64,000 nt of DNA from Indioceanicola profundi (GTDB taxonomy: Bacteria; Pseudomonadota; Alphaproteobacteria; Azospirillales; Azospirillaceae). Of the stretch, positions 19,493 to 27,960 are shown in pieces. Made by a program: the position numbers and the translations under genes. The stretch spans positions 1,577,001 through 1,641,000 of the forward strand of contig NZ_CP030126.1 in assembly GCF_003568845.1 (NCBI RefSeq), in the 5' to 3' direction. Each line of letters starts with the position of its first letter. The stretch's first letter is position 1. The notes beneath the pieces are model-generated. The model had not been told where the DNA came from and did not search any database. It saw only the letters and a program-made list of their open reading frames with translations.

Positions 19493-20701
19493 CTACTCCG
19501 CCGCTGGCACTAACTCGGGCGGGCGCATCTCCAAGGTGGGTAGGAAGGGTCCATCCGCCACCTCGACATAGCGTCCGGCGAAGAAACCGTTGAAGCTGGT
19601 GCGGGTCACGGTGGTGTAGGCGCCCGCCTGCCCGATCTCGATATAGTCGCCCTCCCGCACATCCTCGGCCAGCATGTACGGCCCCTCCAACTGGTCATAG
19701 CAGTCGCAGGTCGGGCCGAAGAAGCCGAAGGGGGCCAGCCGTGCCGATCCCTGCCCGCCGGGCCGGATCACCCGCATCGGGAAATGGATGCCGGGGAACT
19801 TCAAATCGCATAGCGAACCGTAGAGCCCGTCATTGATATAGAGGTGGTTGTCGCGGCGAAGCTCCACCCGCACCACCACGCTGGCCCCGCTGGCCACCAT
19901 GCCGCGGCCGGGCTCGCACCAGAGGCGGCAGTCGGAGGGACGCCTGATCTCCGCCAGCCCGCGCTGGATCGCGTCCATGAAGTCGGACAGGGGCGGCGCC
20001 TGCGGCCCGACATAATCGGTCGGGAATCCGCCGCCGACATCGATCACCGCCGGCTCCACCCCGGCCAGATCCAGGGCGCGCCCGACGAGGCCAAGTGCCG
20101 CCACATAGCTCTGCGGGGTCATGCACTGGCTGCCGACATGGAAGCACATGCCGGCGCGCAGGCCCCGGCTGGCGGCCATGCGCAGCAGTTCCGCCCCCTG
20201 CTCCACCGTGCAGCCGAACTTGCCGCCGAGGTCGTAGACCGCCGCCCCGCGCGCGGTGGCGAGGCGCACCATGATGACCACGTCCCGCGCCCGGCCGGTA
20301 CAGTCGCTGATCTTCTCTAGCTCGTCCGGGTGGTCCACGACGAAGTGGCGGATGCCGTGCTGCTCATAGGCCGCCCGGATCGCCTCGCGGCTTTTGACCG
20401 GATGCATGAAATAGCAGCCGGCCTCCGGAAACTGCCGCCGCACATCCGTGATCTCCGGCAGGGAGGCCGTATCGAAATGCCGGATGCCGCCGGCCCAGAG
20501 CGCGTCCATCACATGCGGCTCCGGATTGCACTTCACGGCGTACAGCACCTCGCCGGGGAAGCTCTGCACGAACTGCCGGGCGCGCGCGGTCAGCACATGG
20601 GGACGATAGCAATAGACCGGGTCCTCCGGCCGCATCTCCGCAACCATGGCAGCGGCGTCGGCGAATTTCGGCAGCGTCACGGCAGCTCCCCGCTGATTCA
20701 T
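19493..20701 (-). CDS. Type III PLP-dependent decarboxylase (ornithine/lysine decarboxylase-like)
   Basis: 402 residues of the alanine-racemase-fold decarboxylase family, which makes putrescine or cadaverine. PLP lysine in VLYAVKCNPEPHV. The glycine-rich phosphate loop is LWCEPGRGMVA, and VIDVGGGFPTDY is present. FGPTCDCYDQLEG carries the active-site Cys/Asp of ornithine decarboxylases. Ornithine versus lysine specificity cannot be settled by eye. No partner antiporter is adjacent. Confidence 0.88.
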   Translation of the reverse strand: MNQRGAAVTLPKFADAAAMVAEMRPEDPVYCYRPHVLTARARQFVQSFPGEVLYAVKCNPEPHVMDALWAGGIRHFDTASLPEITDVRRQFPEAGCYFMHPVKSREAIRAAYEQHGIRHFVVDHPDELEKISDCTGRARDVVIMVRLATARGAAVYDLGGKFGCTVEQGAELLRMAASRGLRAGMCFHVGSQCMTPQSYVAALGLVGRALDLAGVEPAVIDVGGGFPTDYVGPQAPPLSDFMDAIQRGLAEIRRPSDCRLWCEPGRGMVASGASVVVRVELRRDNHLYINDGLYGSLCDLKFPGIHFPMRVIRPGGQGSARLAPFGFFGPTCDCYDQLEGPYMLAEDVREGDYIEIGQAGAYTTVTRTSFNGFFAGRYVEVADGPFLPTLEMRPPELVPAAE

Positions 20702-20981
20702 TTTACGATCCTGTGACTGCAGTTATGCGGACAGCGCCCGGCCCTGTGAAGATGGCCGGCAAAAAAGAAAGGCGAAACGGCTGCACACAGGCATGAGCCG
20801 CGAAATCGAAAGCAGGAGCACTCTGCCGCGCAAGGAACAGACCCGATTCCTGTCCGTCCGGTCAGGTTCCCCGACTCGTCCGGTGGGGTTTGCCGCCCCC
20901 CGCCGGTCTGCTACAAGGGCAGCAGCACCGGGCCGCGCCCATGGCGCGACCGCACCAACGAAAACTCGGGAGTAAACGTCG

Positions 20982-22475
20982 ATGTCGAGCACCCTAACCC
21001 CGGTTCTGGACCCGTACGCGCTGGCCAAGGAGCTGTCGGGCAAGCACCTGATCGGCGGCAAGCTGGTGCCGGCCGCCTCCGGCAAGACCTTCGACGTGGT
21101 GAACCCGGCCAAGGGCGAGGTCGTGGGTCAGGCCGCCTATGGCGAGGCTGCCGACGTTGACGCCGCCGTCCGCGCGGCCGCCGAGGCGCAGAAGGCCTGG
21201 AAGATGGTCCCGGCGCGGGAGCGCGGCCGGCTGGTCGCCGAATGCGGCCGCGCGCTGACCGAGCACAAGGAGGAGTTGGCCCGCCTGATCGCGCTGGAGA
21301 CCGGCAAGGCCCTGCGCACGGAAAGCCGGGTGGAGGCGAACGTGCTTTCGGACGCCTTCACCTTCTTCGGCGGGCTGGGCGGCGAGCTGAAGGGCGAAAC
21401 GGTGCCCTTCAATCCCAAGATGCTGACCATGACAGTGCGGGAGCCGGTGGGCATTGTCGGCGCCATCATTCCCTGGAACGTGCCCATGATGCTGATGGCG
21501 CTGAAGATCGCGCCGGCGCTGGTGGCGGGCAATGGCGTGGTGGTGAAGTCGGCGGAGGAGGCCCCCTTCTGTGTGCTGCGCGCCTGCCAGATCATGGCCC
21601 AGGTGCTGCCGCCCGGCATCCTGAACATCCTGTCCGGCTACGGCCCGGAATGCGGCGCGCCGCTGGTCAGCCACCCGAAGGTCGGCAAGATCACCTTCAC
21701 CGGCTCGGTCGAGACCGGCAAGATCGTCTCCAGGACCGCCGCCGACCGGCTGATCCCCGTGACGCTGGAACTGGGCGGCAAGTCGCCGATGATCGTCATG
21801 GGCGATGCCGACCTGGATCAGGCCGTGGCGGGCGCCATTGCCGGCATGCGCTTCACCCGCCAGGGGCAGAGCTGCACGGCGGCCAGCCGCATCTTCGTCC
21901 ACAGCTCCATCCATGACCAGTTCGTGCAGGCGCTGAAGGCCAAGGTGGACGCCATGGTCATGGGCGACCCGCTGGATGAGAAGACGGACATCGGCACCAT
22001 CGTCTCTCCCGACCAGTTCAAGAAGGTGAAAGCCTACATCGACCACGGCGTGACGGAGGGCGGCACCGCCCACTCCTGCTCCGCCATGCCGGAGCTGGAG
22101 GGCCTGACCAAGGGGCTGTTCGTGCAGCCGGTGATCTTCACCGGCCTGACCAACGCCAGCCGGCTGGCGCGGGAGGAGATTTTCGGGCCCGTCACCTGCG
22201 TCATCAAATTCGACGATTATGAGGACGTCATCGCCCAGGCCAACGATACGGAATTCGGTCTGGCCGCCACCATCTGGACCAGGGATCTCCGCACCGCCCT
22301 GGACGCCACCCAGCGGCTGGAGGCCGGCTTCGTGCAGGTGAACCAGAACCTGGTGGTGCAGCCGAACCTGTCCTATGGCGGCGTGAAGTCGTCCGGGCTG
22401 GGCAAGGAGGCCACGCTCGAGGCCATGCTGGAGCACTTCACCCACAAGAAGACGATCATCATCAACATGGCGTGA
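20982..22475 (+). CDS. NAD(P)-dependent aldehyde dehydrogenase
   Basis: 497 residues. Active-site Cys in FTRQGQSCTAASRIFV and general-base Glu in VTLELGGKSPMIVMGDAD. NAD-binding segments are IIPWNVPMMLMALKIAPAL and FTGSVETGK. The C-terminus YGGVKSSGLGKEATLEAM is typical. GGGAG precedes the ATG. Substrate unknown. It lacks features of methylmalonate-semialdehyde dehydrogenase, so it is not the missing step of the valine operon. A poor GGAAC-N16-CGTC element lies at 20834-20858. Confidence 0.92.
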   Translation: MSSTLTPVLDPYALAKELSGKHLIGGKLVPAASGKTFDVVNPAKGEVVGQAAYGEAADVDAAVRAAAEAQKAWKMVPARERGRLVAECGRALTEHKEELARLIALETGKALRTESRVEANVLSDAFTFFGGLGGELKGETVPFNPKMLTMTVREPVGIVGAIIPWNVPMMLMALKIAPALVAGNGVVVKSAEEAPFCVLRACQIMAQVLPPGILNILSGYGPECGAPLVSHPKVGKITFTGSVETGKIVSRTAADRLIPVTLELGGKSPMIVMGDADLDQAVAGAIAGMRFTRQGQSCTAASRIFVHSSIHDQFVQALKAKVDAMVMGDPLDEKTDIGTIVSPDQFKKVKAYIDHGVTEGGTAHSCSAMPELEGLTKGLFVQPVIFTGLTNASRLAREEIFGPVTCVIKFDDYEDVIAQANDTEFGLAATIWTRDLRTALDATQRLEAGFVQVNQNLVVQPNLSYGGVKSSGLGKEATLEAMLEHFTHKKTIIINMA

Positions 22476-22514
22476 TCGTCCGGCGGGGGCGGCGGGCCCT
22501 TATCCGCCCGCCCC

Positions 22515-22997
22515 TCAGCCTTCCACCGCGCGGTAGACGCCGCGCAGATAGACCAGCGGCGCTCCGTCCGGCCGGGAGCCCAGGCGCAACACCCGGCCGA
22601 CCACGATCACGTGGTCGCCGCCGTCATGTACCGCATGCAGCGCGCAATCCATGGCCGCCAGCCCGCCCTGGATCACCGGCGCGCCGGTCTCCCATTTTTC
22701 AGTCCGCACCCCCGCCCAGCGCTCCTCCGCCGGCCGGAAGGCGAAGGCGATGGAGACGTCCTGCTGTTCCGCCGAAAGGATGGTCAGGGCAAAGCCGGGA
22801 CCCGAGGTGAAGGCGGACATGCTCTCCGCCTCCCGGTCCAGGCAGAAAAGCACCAGCGGCGGATCGAGGGAGACGGAGCTGAAGGAATTCACCGTGATGC
22901 CGACGGGCTGTCCGCCGGGCGCCACGGTCGTCGCCACGCAGATGCCCGTGGCGAAGCAGCCCATGGCGTCACGGAAGGCGCGCGGATCGATGATCAT
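22515..22997 (-). CDS. Flavin reductase-like domain protein
   Basis: 160 residues, flavin reductase-like FMN-binding split barrel. FRDAMGCFATGICVATT at the N-terminus, VGITVNSFSSVSLDPPLVLF (flavin-binding) and the C-terminal GDHVIVVGRVLRL are typical of the reductase component of two-component flavin monooxygenases. It would use NAD(P)H to supply reduced FMN or FAD. No monooxygenase lies nearby. ATG 22997 (MIIDPRAFRDAM) is chosen by family start. Confidence 0.88.
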   Translation of the reverse strand: MIIDPRAFRDAMGCFATGICVATTVAPGGQPVGITVNSFSSVSLDPPLVLFCLDREAESMSAFTSGPGFALTILSAEQQDVSIAFAFRPAEERWAGVRTEKWETGAPVIQGGLAAMDCALHAVHDGGDHVIVVGRVLRLGSRPDGAPLVYLRGVYRAVEG

Positions 22998-23222
22998 AGG
23001 CTGGTCCTGGACAGTCCGTCGGCAAGGGCATGGTGAACCGCATCCCCTAACGGAGCATTGGCGCGCGCGCAAGCCCGCGGGGACGGCGGACCTCCATCAC
23101 ATAAGCCGGCAGCGAGCCGGCGGAAGGGCCAGGGACGGCCGCCCCTGTTGCAAAGATGCCCTTTGTTCCCACCCCTCCCTTCGGGGTAGAGTTCCCCGGT
23201 TTCGCAAAATGCGGGGACGGAC

Positions 23223-24254
23223 ATGGCGGGCGGCAGTGGCAATGACCAGGCCCCGATCATCATCAAGAAGATCAAGCGTGGCGAGGAAGGGCACCATGGC
23301 GGCGCCTGGAAGGTGGCCTATGCCGACTTCGTAACGGCCATGATGGCGTTCTTCCTGCTGCTCTGGCTGCTGAACGTCACCACCTCAGAACAGAAGATGG
23401 GCATCGCCGACTATTTCAGCCCGGCCAGCCCGTCGAAGCAGGAAAGCGGAGCCGGCGGCATTCTGAGCGGCCGCACCATCACCGTGGAAGGATCGAAGGC
23501 GAACGCCAGCTCTCCGCCCCAGATCACCCTTCCCACCCCGTCCATTCCCAGTTCCAACGCGCCCGATGACGGGATGGAGGATTTCGAAAGCTCCGCCGAC
23601 GCGGCTGCAGGGTCCGAGGCCGACGGCCAGGGCCGTTCCCCCTATATAGAGGGCATGGCCGAACTGGACGCCGCCGGCCGGCGGGCCGAGGCGGATCGCA
23701 ATCGGGATGGCGAACTCAGCCCGGAGGAGGTCCGGGACGCGCTGGCGAAGCTTGAGCAGGAGCGGTTCGATGAGGCTGTCCGGAAGCTTCGCCAAGCCAT
23801 CCAGGCCGTGCCGGAGATGCAGACGCTGGCGGAAAGCCTGATCATCGACCAGACGCCGGAGGGGCTGCGCATCCAGCTTGTGGACCAGTTCGGCTATTCC
23901 ATGTTCCCTTCCGGCGGCGCCCAGATGTTCCCACAGACGGCGCAGCTTCTCTCCGCCGTGGCGCAGGCCGTGGCGCGGCTGCCCAATCGCCTGTCCGTCA
24001 CGGGCCATACGGACGGCCTGCCGTTCCGCCAGGGTGCCGGCTTCTCCAATTGGGAGCTTTCCACCGATCGCGCCAACGCCAGCCGCCGGGCGCTGGAGGC
24101 TGCGGGCGTGAGCCCCGACCGTTTCGAGTCCGTAATCGGGCGGGCGGACAAGGAGCATCTGTTTCCGGAGGACCCGAACTCCCCGCGGAACCGCAGGATT
24201 TCCATCGTCCTGCTGCGCGAACAGCCAATCGGCGAGGCGGCGAACGGTCCTTGA
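23223..24254 (+). CDS. motB: Flagellar motor protein MotB with EF-hand-like loop
   Basis: Stator subunit that anchors to peptidoglycan and conducts ions with MotA. 343 residues. The N-terminal membrane helix carries the ion-binding Asp35 (AYADFVTAMMAFFLLLWLLN). A Ser/Pro/Asp-rich linker spans about 60-150. The OmpA-like peptidoglycan-binding domain spans about 215-335 (VTGHTDGLPF, FSNWELSTDRANASRRAL). Residues 158-169 (DRNRDGELSPEE, 23694-23729) fit a canonical EF-hand Ca2+ loop, with D, N, D, G, L and E at positions 1, 3, 5, 6, 8 and 12. motA is not adjacent; the gene stands alone. Confidence 0.95.
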   Translation: MAGGSGNDQAPIIIKKIKRGEEGHHGGAWKVAYADFVTAMMAFFLLLWLLNVTTSEQKMGIADYFSPASPSKQESGAGGILSGRTITVEGSKANASSPPQITLPTPSIPSSNAPDDGMEDFESSADAAAGSEADGQGRSPYIEGMAELDAAGRRAEADRNRDGELSPEEVRDALAKLEQERFDEAVRKLRQAIQAVPEMQTLAESLIIDQTPEGLRIQLVDQFGYSMFPSGGAQMFPQTAQLLSAVAQAVARLPNRLSVTGHTDGLPFRQGAGFSNWELSTDRANASRRALEAAGVSPDRFESVIGRADKEHLFPEDPNSPRNRRISIVLLREQPIGEAANGP

Positions 24255-24437
24255 AGGTACTCCATGCGGAGATTCGCCGTTTCCGGTGGGTACTCCGCAG
24301 GAACTGCCTACCGGAGGCTGCGGAGGACCCTAGCCAATTGTTACTGATCTGCTAATGTCGTTTCGCGGCTGCGAAAAACCGGGGCTGCGCCGGATACGCC
24401 CACGGCGCCGGGTCCGCGCGGGACGTGCAGATTGGGA

Positions 24438-26009
24438 ATGGCGGGGGCGTCGGGGGCATTCGTGAACGGAACGGGCAATGGTGTGGGCCGCCTGCTTGAG
24501 GCCTACGATGCACAAGGCTTCTACGATGAACTTTTCGGCCGCCCCGACCGGCCGGCTCGGCATACAGAGCCGATCCGCAACACGCTCAGCGCCATCGATT
24601 ACGAGGATCTGAAGCGCCGCGCCAAAGATGCGGAACTGGAGCTCTACAATCTCGGCATCACCTTCCTGGTCTATTCCCAGGCCCAGGCGGTGGACCGCAT
24701 CCTGCCCTTCGATGTCATCCCCCGCGTCATCTCGGCCGCGGAATGGGCCCATCTCGAGGCCGGCGTGCAGCAACGCGTCGCCACCCTGAACCTGTTCCTG
24801 CACGACATCTACCACGACAAGAAGATCATCAAGGACGGCGTCATCCCGGCCGACCTTGTCTTCGGCAACGCCAATTACCGCCCGCAGATGGAGGGGTTGG
24901 ACGTTCCCTTCGGCACCTACATCCACATCATGGGCGTGGATCTGGTGCGCGACCATGAAGGCACCTTCCGGGTGCTGGAGGATAATGGCCGCGTGCCGTC
25001 GGGCGTGTCCTATGTGGTGGAGAACCGCCACATGATGATGCGCGCCTTCCCGGACCTGATGTCCGACATCGGCATCCGCCCGATTGAGAATTACGGCATG
25101 AAGCTGCTGGAGGCGATGAGCGAGATCGCTCCGGCCCAGTACCAGGACCCGCAGGTCGTCCTGCTCTCCCCAGGCCCCTACAACTCCGCCTATTTCGAGC
25201 ACATCTTCCTGGCGCGCGAGATGGGCGTGCCGCTGGTGGAGGGGCGCGATCTGGTCGTCCTGGACGACCGGGTGTGGATGAAGACCACCGGCGGCCTCGC
25301 CCCGGTCCATTCGATCTATCGCCGCATCGGCGACGACTTCCTGGACCCGCTGGCCTTCAATCCGGACAGCGCGCTGGGCGTGCCCGGCATCTTCGAGGCC
25401 TACCGGAAGGGCAATGTGGCCCTGGCCAACGCCATTGGCACCGGCGTCGCGGACGACAAGGCGGTCTATGCCTATGTGCCGCGCATGATCAAATACTATC
25501 TCGATCAGGACCCGATCATCCCGAACGTCGAGACCCATATCTGCCGGGAGCCCGACGCGCTCCAGTTCACGCTCGACAATCTGGACAAGCTGGTGGTGAA
25601 GCCGGTGGGCGAGGCTGGCGGCTATGGCATCACCATCGGGCCGCGCGCCAGTGCTGCGGAGCTGGATGCCTGCCGCCGGCAGCTTCTGGCCGATCCCGCC
25701 AACTACATCAGCCAGCCCATGGTCCCGCTCTCCGTCTGCCCCACCCTGGTGGATGAGGGGATCGAGCCGCGCCATGTGGACCTTCGCCCATTCGCCATCA
25801 CCGGCAAGGACACCTGGGTGCTGCCCGGCGGGCTGTCGCGGGTTGCGTTGCGCAAGGGCACGCTGATCGTGAATTCCAGCCAGGGCGGCGGGTCCAAGGA
25901 CACCTGGGTGCTTGAGAGCGACACGCCGGTGCAGTCGCAATCCCAGGGACAGCAGAGCCAGAGCATGCCCGGCATATCGCAGTCCCAAGCCCAAAGCCAG
26001 GAGGGCTGA
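24438..26009 (+). CDS. Circularly permuted ATP-grasp type 2 protein
   Basis: 523 residues. Predicted amidoligase-type ATP-grasp enzyme with permuted strand order (CP_ATPgrasp_1/DUF404 group). Motifs: LNLFLHDIYHDKKIIKDGV, RVLEDNGRVPSGVSYVVEN, LLSPGPYNSAYFEHIFLA and VVKPVGEAGGYGITIGP. The C-terminal tail (about 495-523) is unusually Gln/Ser-rich. ATG 24438 is preferred to TTG 24432. It is followed after 3 bp by an alpha-E gene. Iyer and Aravind proposed that such pairs, with transglutaminases, build or modify peptides; the product is unknown. Confidence 0.9.
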   Translation: MAGASGAFVNGTGNGVGRLLEAYDAQGFYDELFGRPDRPARHTEPIRNTLSAIDYEDLKRRAKDAELELYNLGITFLVYSQAQAVDRILPFDVIPRVISAAEWAHLEAGVQQRVATLNLFLHDIYHDKKIIKDGVIPADLVFGNANYRPQMEGLDVPFGTYIHIMGVDLVRDHEGTFRVLEDNGRVPSGVSYVVENRHMMMRAFPDLMSDIGIRPIENYGMKLLEAMSEIAPAQYQDPQVVLLSPGPYNSAYFEHIFLAREMGVPLVEGRDLVVLDDRVWMKTTGGLAPVHSIYRRIGDDFLDPLAFNPDSALGVPGIFEAYRKGNVALANAIGTGVADDKAVYAYVPRMIKYYLDQDPIIPNVETHICREPDALQFTLDNLDKLVVKPVGEAGGYGITIGPRASAAELDACRRQLLADPANYISQPMVPLSVCPTLVDEGIEPRHVDLRPFAITGKDTWVLPGGLSRVALRKGTLIVNSSQGGGSKDTWVLESDTPVQSQSQGQQSQSMPGISQSQAQSQEG

Positions 26010-26012
26010 CCC

Positions 26013-27005
26013 ATGGCCGTTCTCCTCGCCCGCTATGCCGAATGCATCTTCTGGCTCGCCCGCTATATGGAGCGGGCGGAGAATCTGGCGCGCATCCTGG
26101 ATGTGCACGAGACCTTCTCCCGCGACAGCCACGGCTCCAAGAACTGGCTGCCCATCGTCGAGCTGAACGCCGACCGGGAGCGCTTCTTCCAGTGCTACAC
26201 CAACGCCTCGGCCGAAAATGTGGTGAAGTTCTATGTGCTGGATGCGGAGAACCCGACCAGCATCATCGCCGCCATCCGCGCCGCGCGGGAGAATGCCCGT
26301 CAGCTCCGTCCGCTGATCAGTACGGAGATGTGGACCCAGATCAACGTCTTCTACGGCCGCCTGCAGACTTTGACCGTGACGGATATCGCCCGGCACAACC
26401 TGCCCAAGCTGTGCAACGGCATCAAGGAGGCCTGTCAGGCCCATATGGGCATCACGGAAGGCACCTTCTTCCGGGATCAGGGCTGGCACTTCTACGTGAT
26501 GGGCAAGTATCTGGAGCGGGCGGACCAGACCACCCGCCTGCTCGACATCAAGTACCACACGCTTCTGCCCAGCACGGCGGATATCGGCTCGCCCTTCGAT
26601 ATCAGCCAGTGGAACTCGCTGCTACGCTCCGCCGCCGGTTATCATGCGTTCCGTCGGGTCTATCCGCGCGGCATGACCGCATCCGGCGTTGCCGGTTTCC
26701 TGCTTTTCAACGACGCGTTCCCCCGTTCAGTTGCCGTCTGCATTCGGGAGGTGGAGCAGGTTCTGGGCCGGCTCACCTCCAAGTACAGGCTGCGCCGCGG
26801 CAATCTCGCCTTGGAGCGCCTTGACGAGATCCAGGCCGCCTTGCAGACCCACGCGATCGACGATGTGATCGACAGGGGCCTGCACGAATATCTGGACTGG
26901 CTGCAACTCCGCCTCGGCTCCGTGTCGGAGGAGATCAGCCGCGCCTTCTTCGGGATGGAGCAGCCGGTGCCAGCCCTGACGGAGGGCCCCGGCGTGGCGG
27001 AGTAG
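26013..27005 (+). CDS. Alpha-E domain protein
   Basis: 330 residues, all-alpha alpha-E (DUF403) domain. The start LLARYAECIFWLARYMERAE and the later WHFYVMGKYLERADQTTRLL are the repeated hallmarks. It is almost always encoded beside a permuted ATP-grasp protein, as here (3-bp gap, GGAGGG ribosome site inside the preceding gene end). Catalytic role unknown; probably a partner in the amidoligase system. Confidence 0.92.
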   Translation: MAVLLARYAECIFWLARYMERAENLARILDVHETFSRDSHGSKNWLPIVELNADRERFFQCYTNASAENVVKFYVLDAENPTSIIAAIRAARENARQLRPLISTEMWTQINVFYGRLQTLTVTDIARHNLPKLCNGIKEACQAHMGITEGTFFRDQGWHFYVMGKYLERADQTTRLLDIKYHTLLPSTADIGSPFDISQWNSLLRSAAGYHAFRRVYPRGMTASGVAGFLLFNDAFPRSVAVCIREVEQVLGRLTSKYRLRRGNLALERLDEIQAALQTHAIDDVIDRGLHEYLDWLQLRLGSVSEEISRAFFGMEQPVPALTEGPGVAE

Positions 27006-27090
27006 CGGCGGACGGCGGTGAAAGCTGGCGGATCGTTAAGCTTTGACGGATGATGATGGGGCCGACGCGATCGAGAGGTCCGACTGCACG

Positions 27091-27900
27091 ATGAGCATCA
27101 TTCCGCCCTATTTCCGTCCGTTGCAGCAGTTCTACCGGTCGGGGCCGATGCCCTGCCCCTACATCCCGGGCCGGATTGAGCGCAAGCTGTTCACCCGCCT
27201 GTCCGGCGCCCATGCGCCCGAAGTGAATTCCAGCTTGTCGCGGGCCGGCTTCCGCCGGAGCCACGACATCGTCTATCGGCCGGTGTGCCCGGGATGCAAT
27301 TCCTGCGTCCCGGTGCGCATTCCGGTGGAGCAGTTCACCGGCAACCGCACCCAGCGCCGGCTGCGCCGCCGCAACGCCGACCTGACCCTGACTCCGGTTC
27401 CCGCTGGCGCCACCATCGAGCAGTATCAGGTCTTCACCGCCTATCAGGTCGCCCGCCATGTGGAGAGCGAGATGCGGCGGATGAGCCTGGCTGATTTCGC
27501 CGCCATGGTGGATGAGGGCCGGGTGGACAGTTGGCTGTTCGAGGCACGCTCGCCGGACGGAAAGCTCCGCGGCGGGCTGTTGGCCGACCGGCTGGATGAC
27601 GGCTTCTCCGCCGTCTACAGCTTCTACGACCCGTCCGAACCGCAACGGAGCCTCGGCTCGTGGCTGATCCTGGCGATGGTGGAGGAGTGCCGGCGTCTGG
27701 GCCTGCCCTACCTCTATCTGGGCTACTGGATACGCGAGAGCCGTAAGATGGCATACAAAGCCAAGTTCCAGCCCATCGAGATGCTAGGCCGGGAGGGCTG
27801 GGTGCCGCTGCCGCCGGCCGAGGCCGAGCCGGCGAAGATGATGCCAATTCCGCCCGATCTGGACGATGATGGCGGCTACGACGGGGATGGGCTTTACTAG
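27091..27900 (+). CDS. bpt: Aspartate/glutamate leucyltransferase
   Basis: N-end-rule enzyme that transfers Leu from Leu-tRNA to proteins with N-terminal Asp or Glu, marking them for ClpS/ClpAP. 269 residues from ATG 27091. FYRSGPMPCPYIPGRIERKL is the family N-terminus, and VYRPVCPGCNSCVPVRIPV is the Cys motif. YSFYDPSEPQRSLGSWLIL and LGYWIRESRKMAYKAKFQP are the acyl-transferase core. A TTG at 27043 would add 16 residues not typical of the family. It lies 85 bp after the alpha-E gene. Confidence 0.95.
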   Translation: MSIIPPYFRPLQQFYRSGPMPCPYIPGRIERKLFTRLSGAHAPEVNSSLSRAGFRRSHDIVYRPVCPGCNSCVPVRIPVEQFTGNRTQRRLRRRNADLTLTPVPAGATIEQYQVFTAYQVARHVESEMRRMSLADFAAMVDEGRVDSWLFEARSPDGKLRGGLLADRLDDGFSAVYSFYDPSEPQRSLGSWLILAMVEECRRLGLPYLYLGYWIRESRKMAYKAKFQPIEMLGREGWVPLPPAEAEPAKMMPIPPDLDDDGGYDGDGLY

Positions 27901-27960
27901 GATCGGACCGGCCCTTCCCGGAAGCGCCAATCAAGAAGAAATCGGACGAGGACTCCCATC

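Noticed and set aside
20834-20858. EcfG promoter before the aldehyde dehydrogenase (GGAAC-N16-CGTC)
   Set aside because: The -10 box has a mismatch at its last base, there is no supporting context, and the distance to the gene is over 120 bp.
20982-22475. mmsA (methylmalonate-semialdehyde dehydrogenase) completing the valine pathway
   Set aside because: The sequence looks like a general NAD aldehyde dehydrogenase (GQSCTA active site, ELGGKSP) and lies outside the valine operon.
24330-26558. Very long antisense open frame (742 codons) opposite the ATP-grasp and alpha-E genes, and similar ones at 26-1732, 20994-22445, 39920-41449, 48275-50485 and 49965-52094
   Set aside because: They mirror well-recognised genes in GC-rich DNA, have His/Gln/Arg/Gly-rich translations without known motifs, and follow the third-position GC bias of the sense gene.
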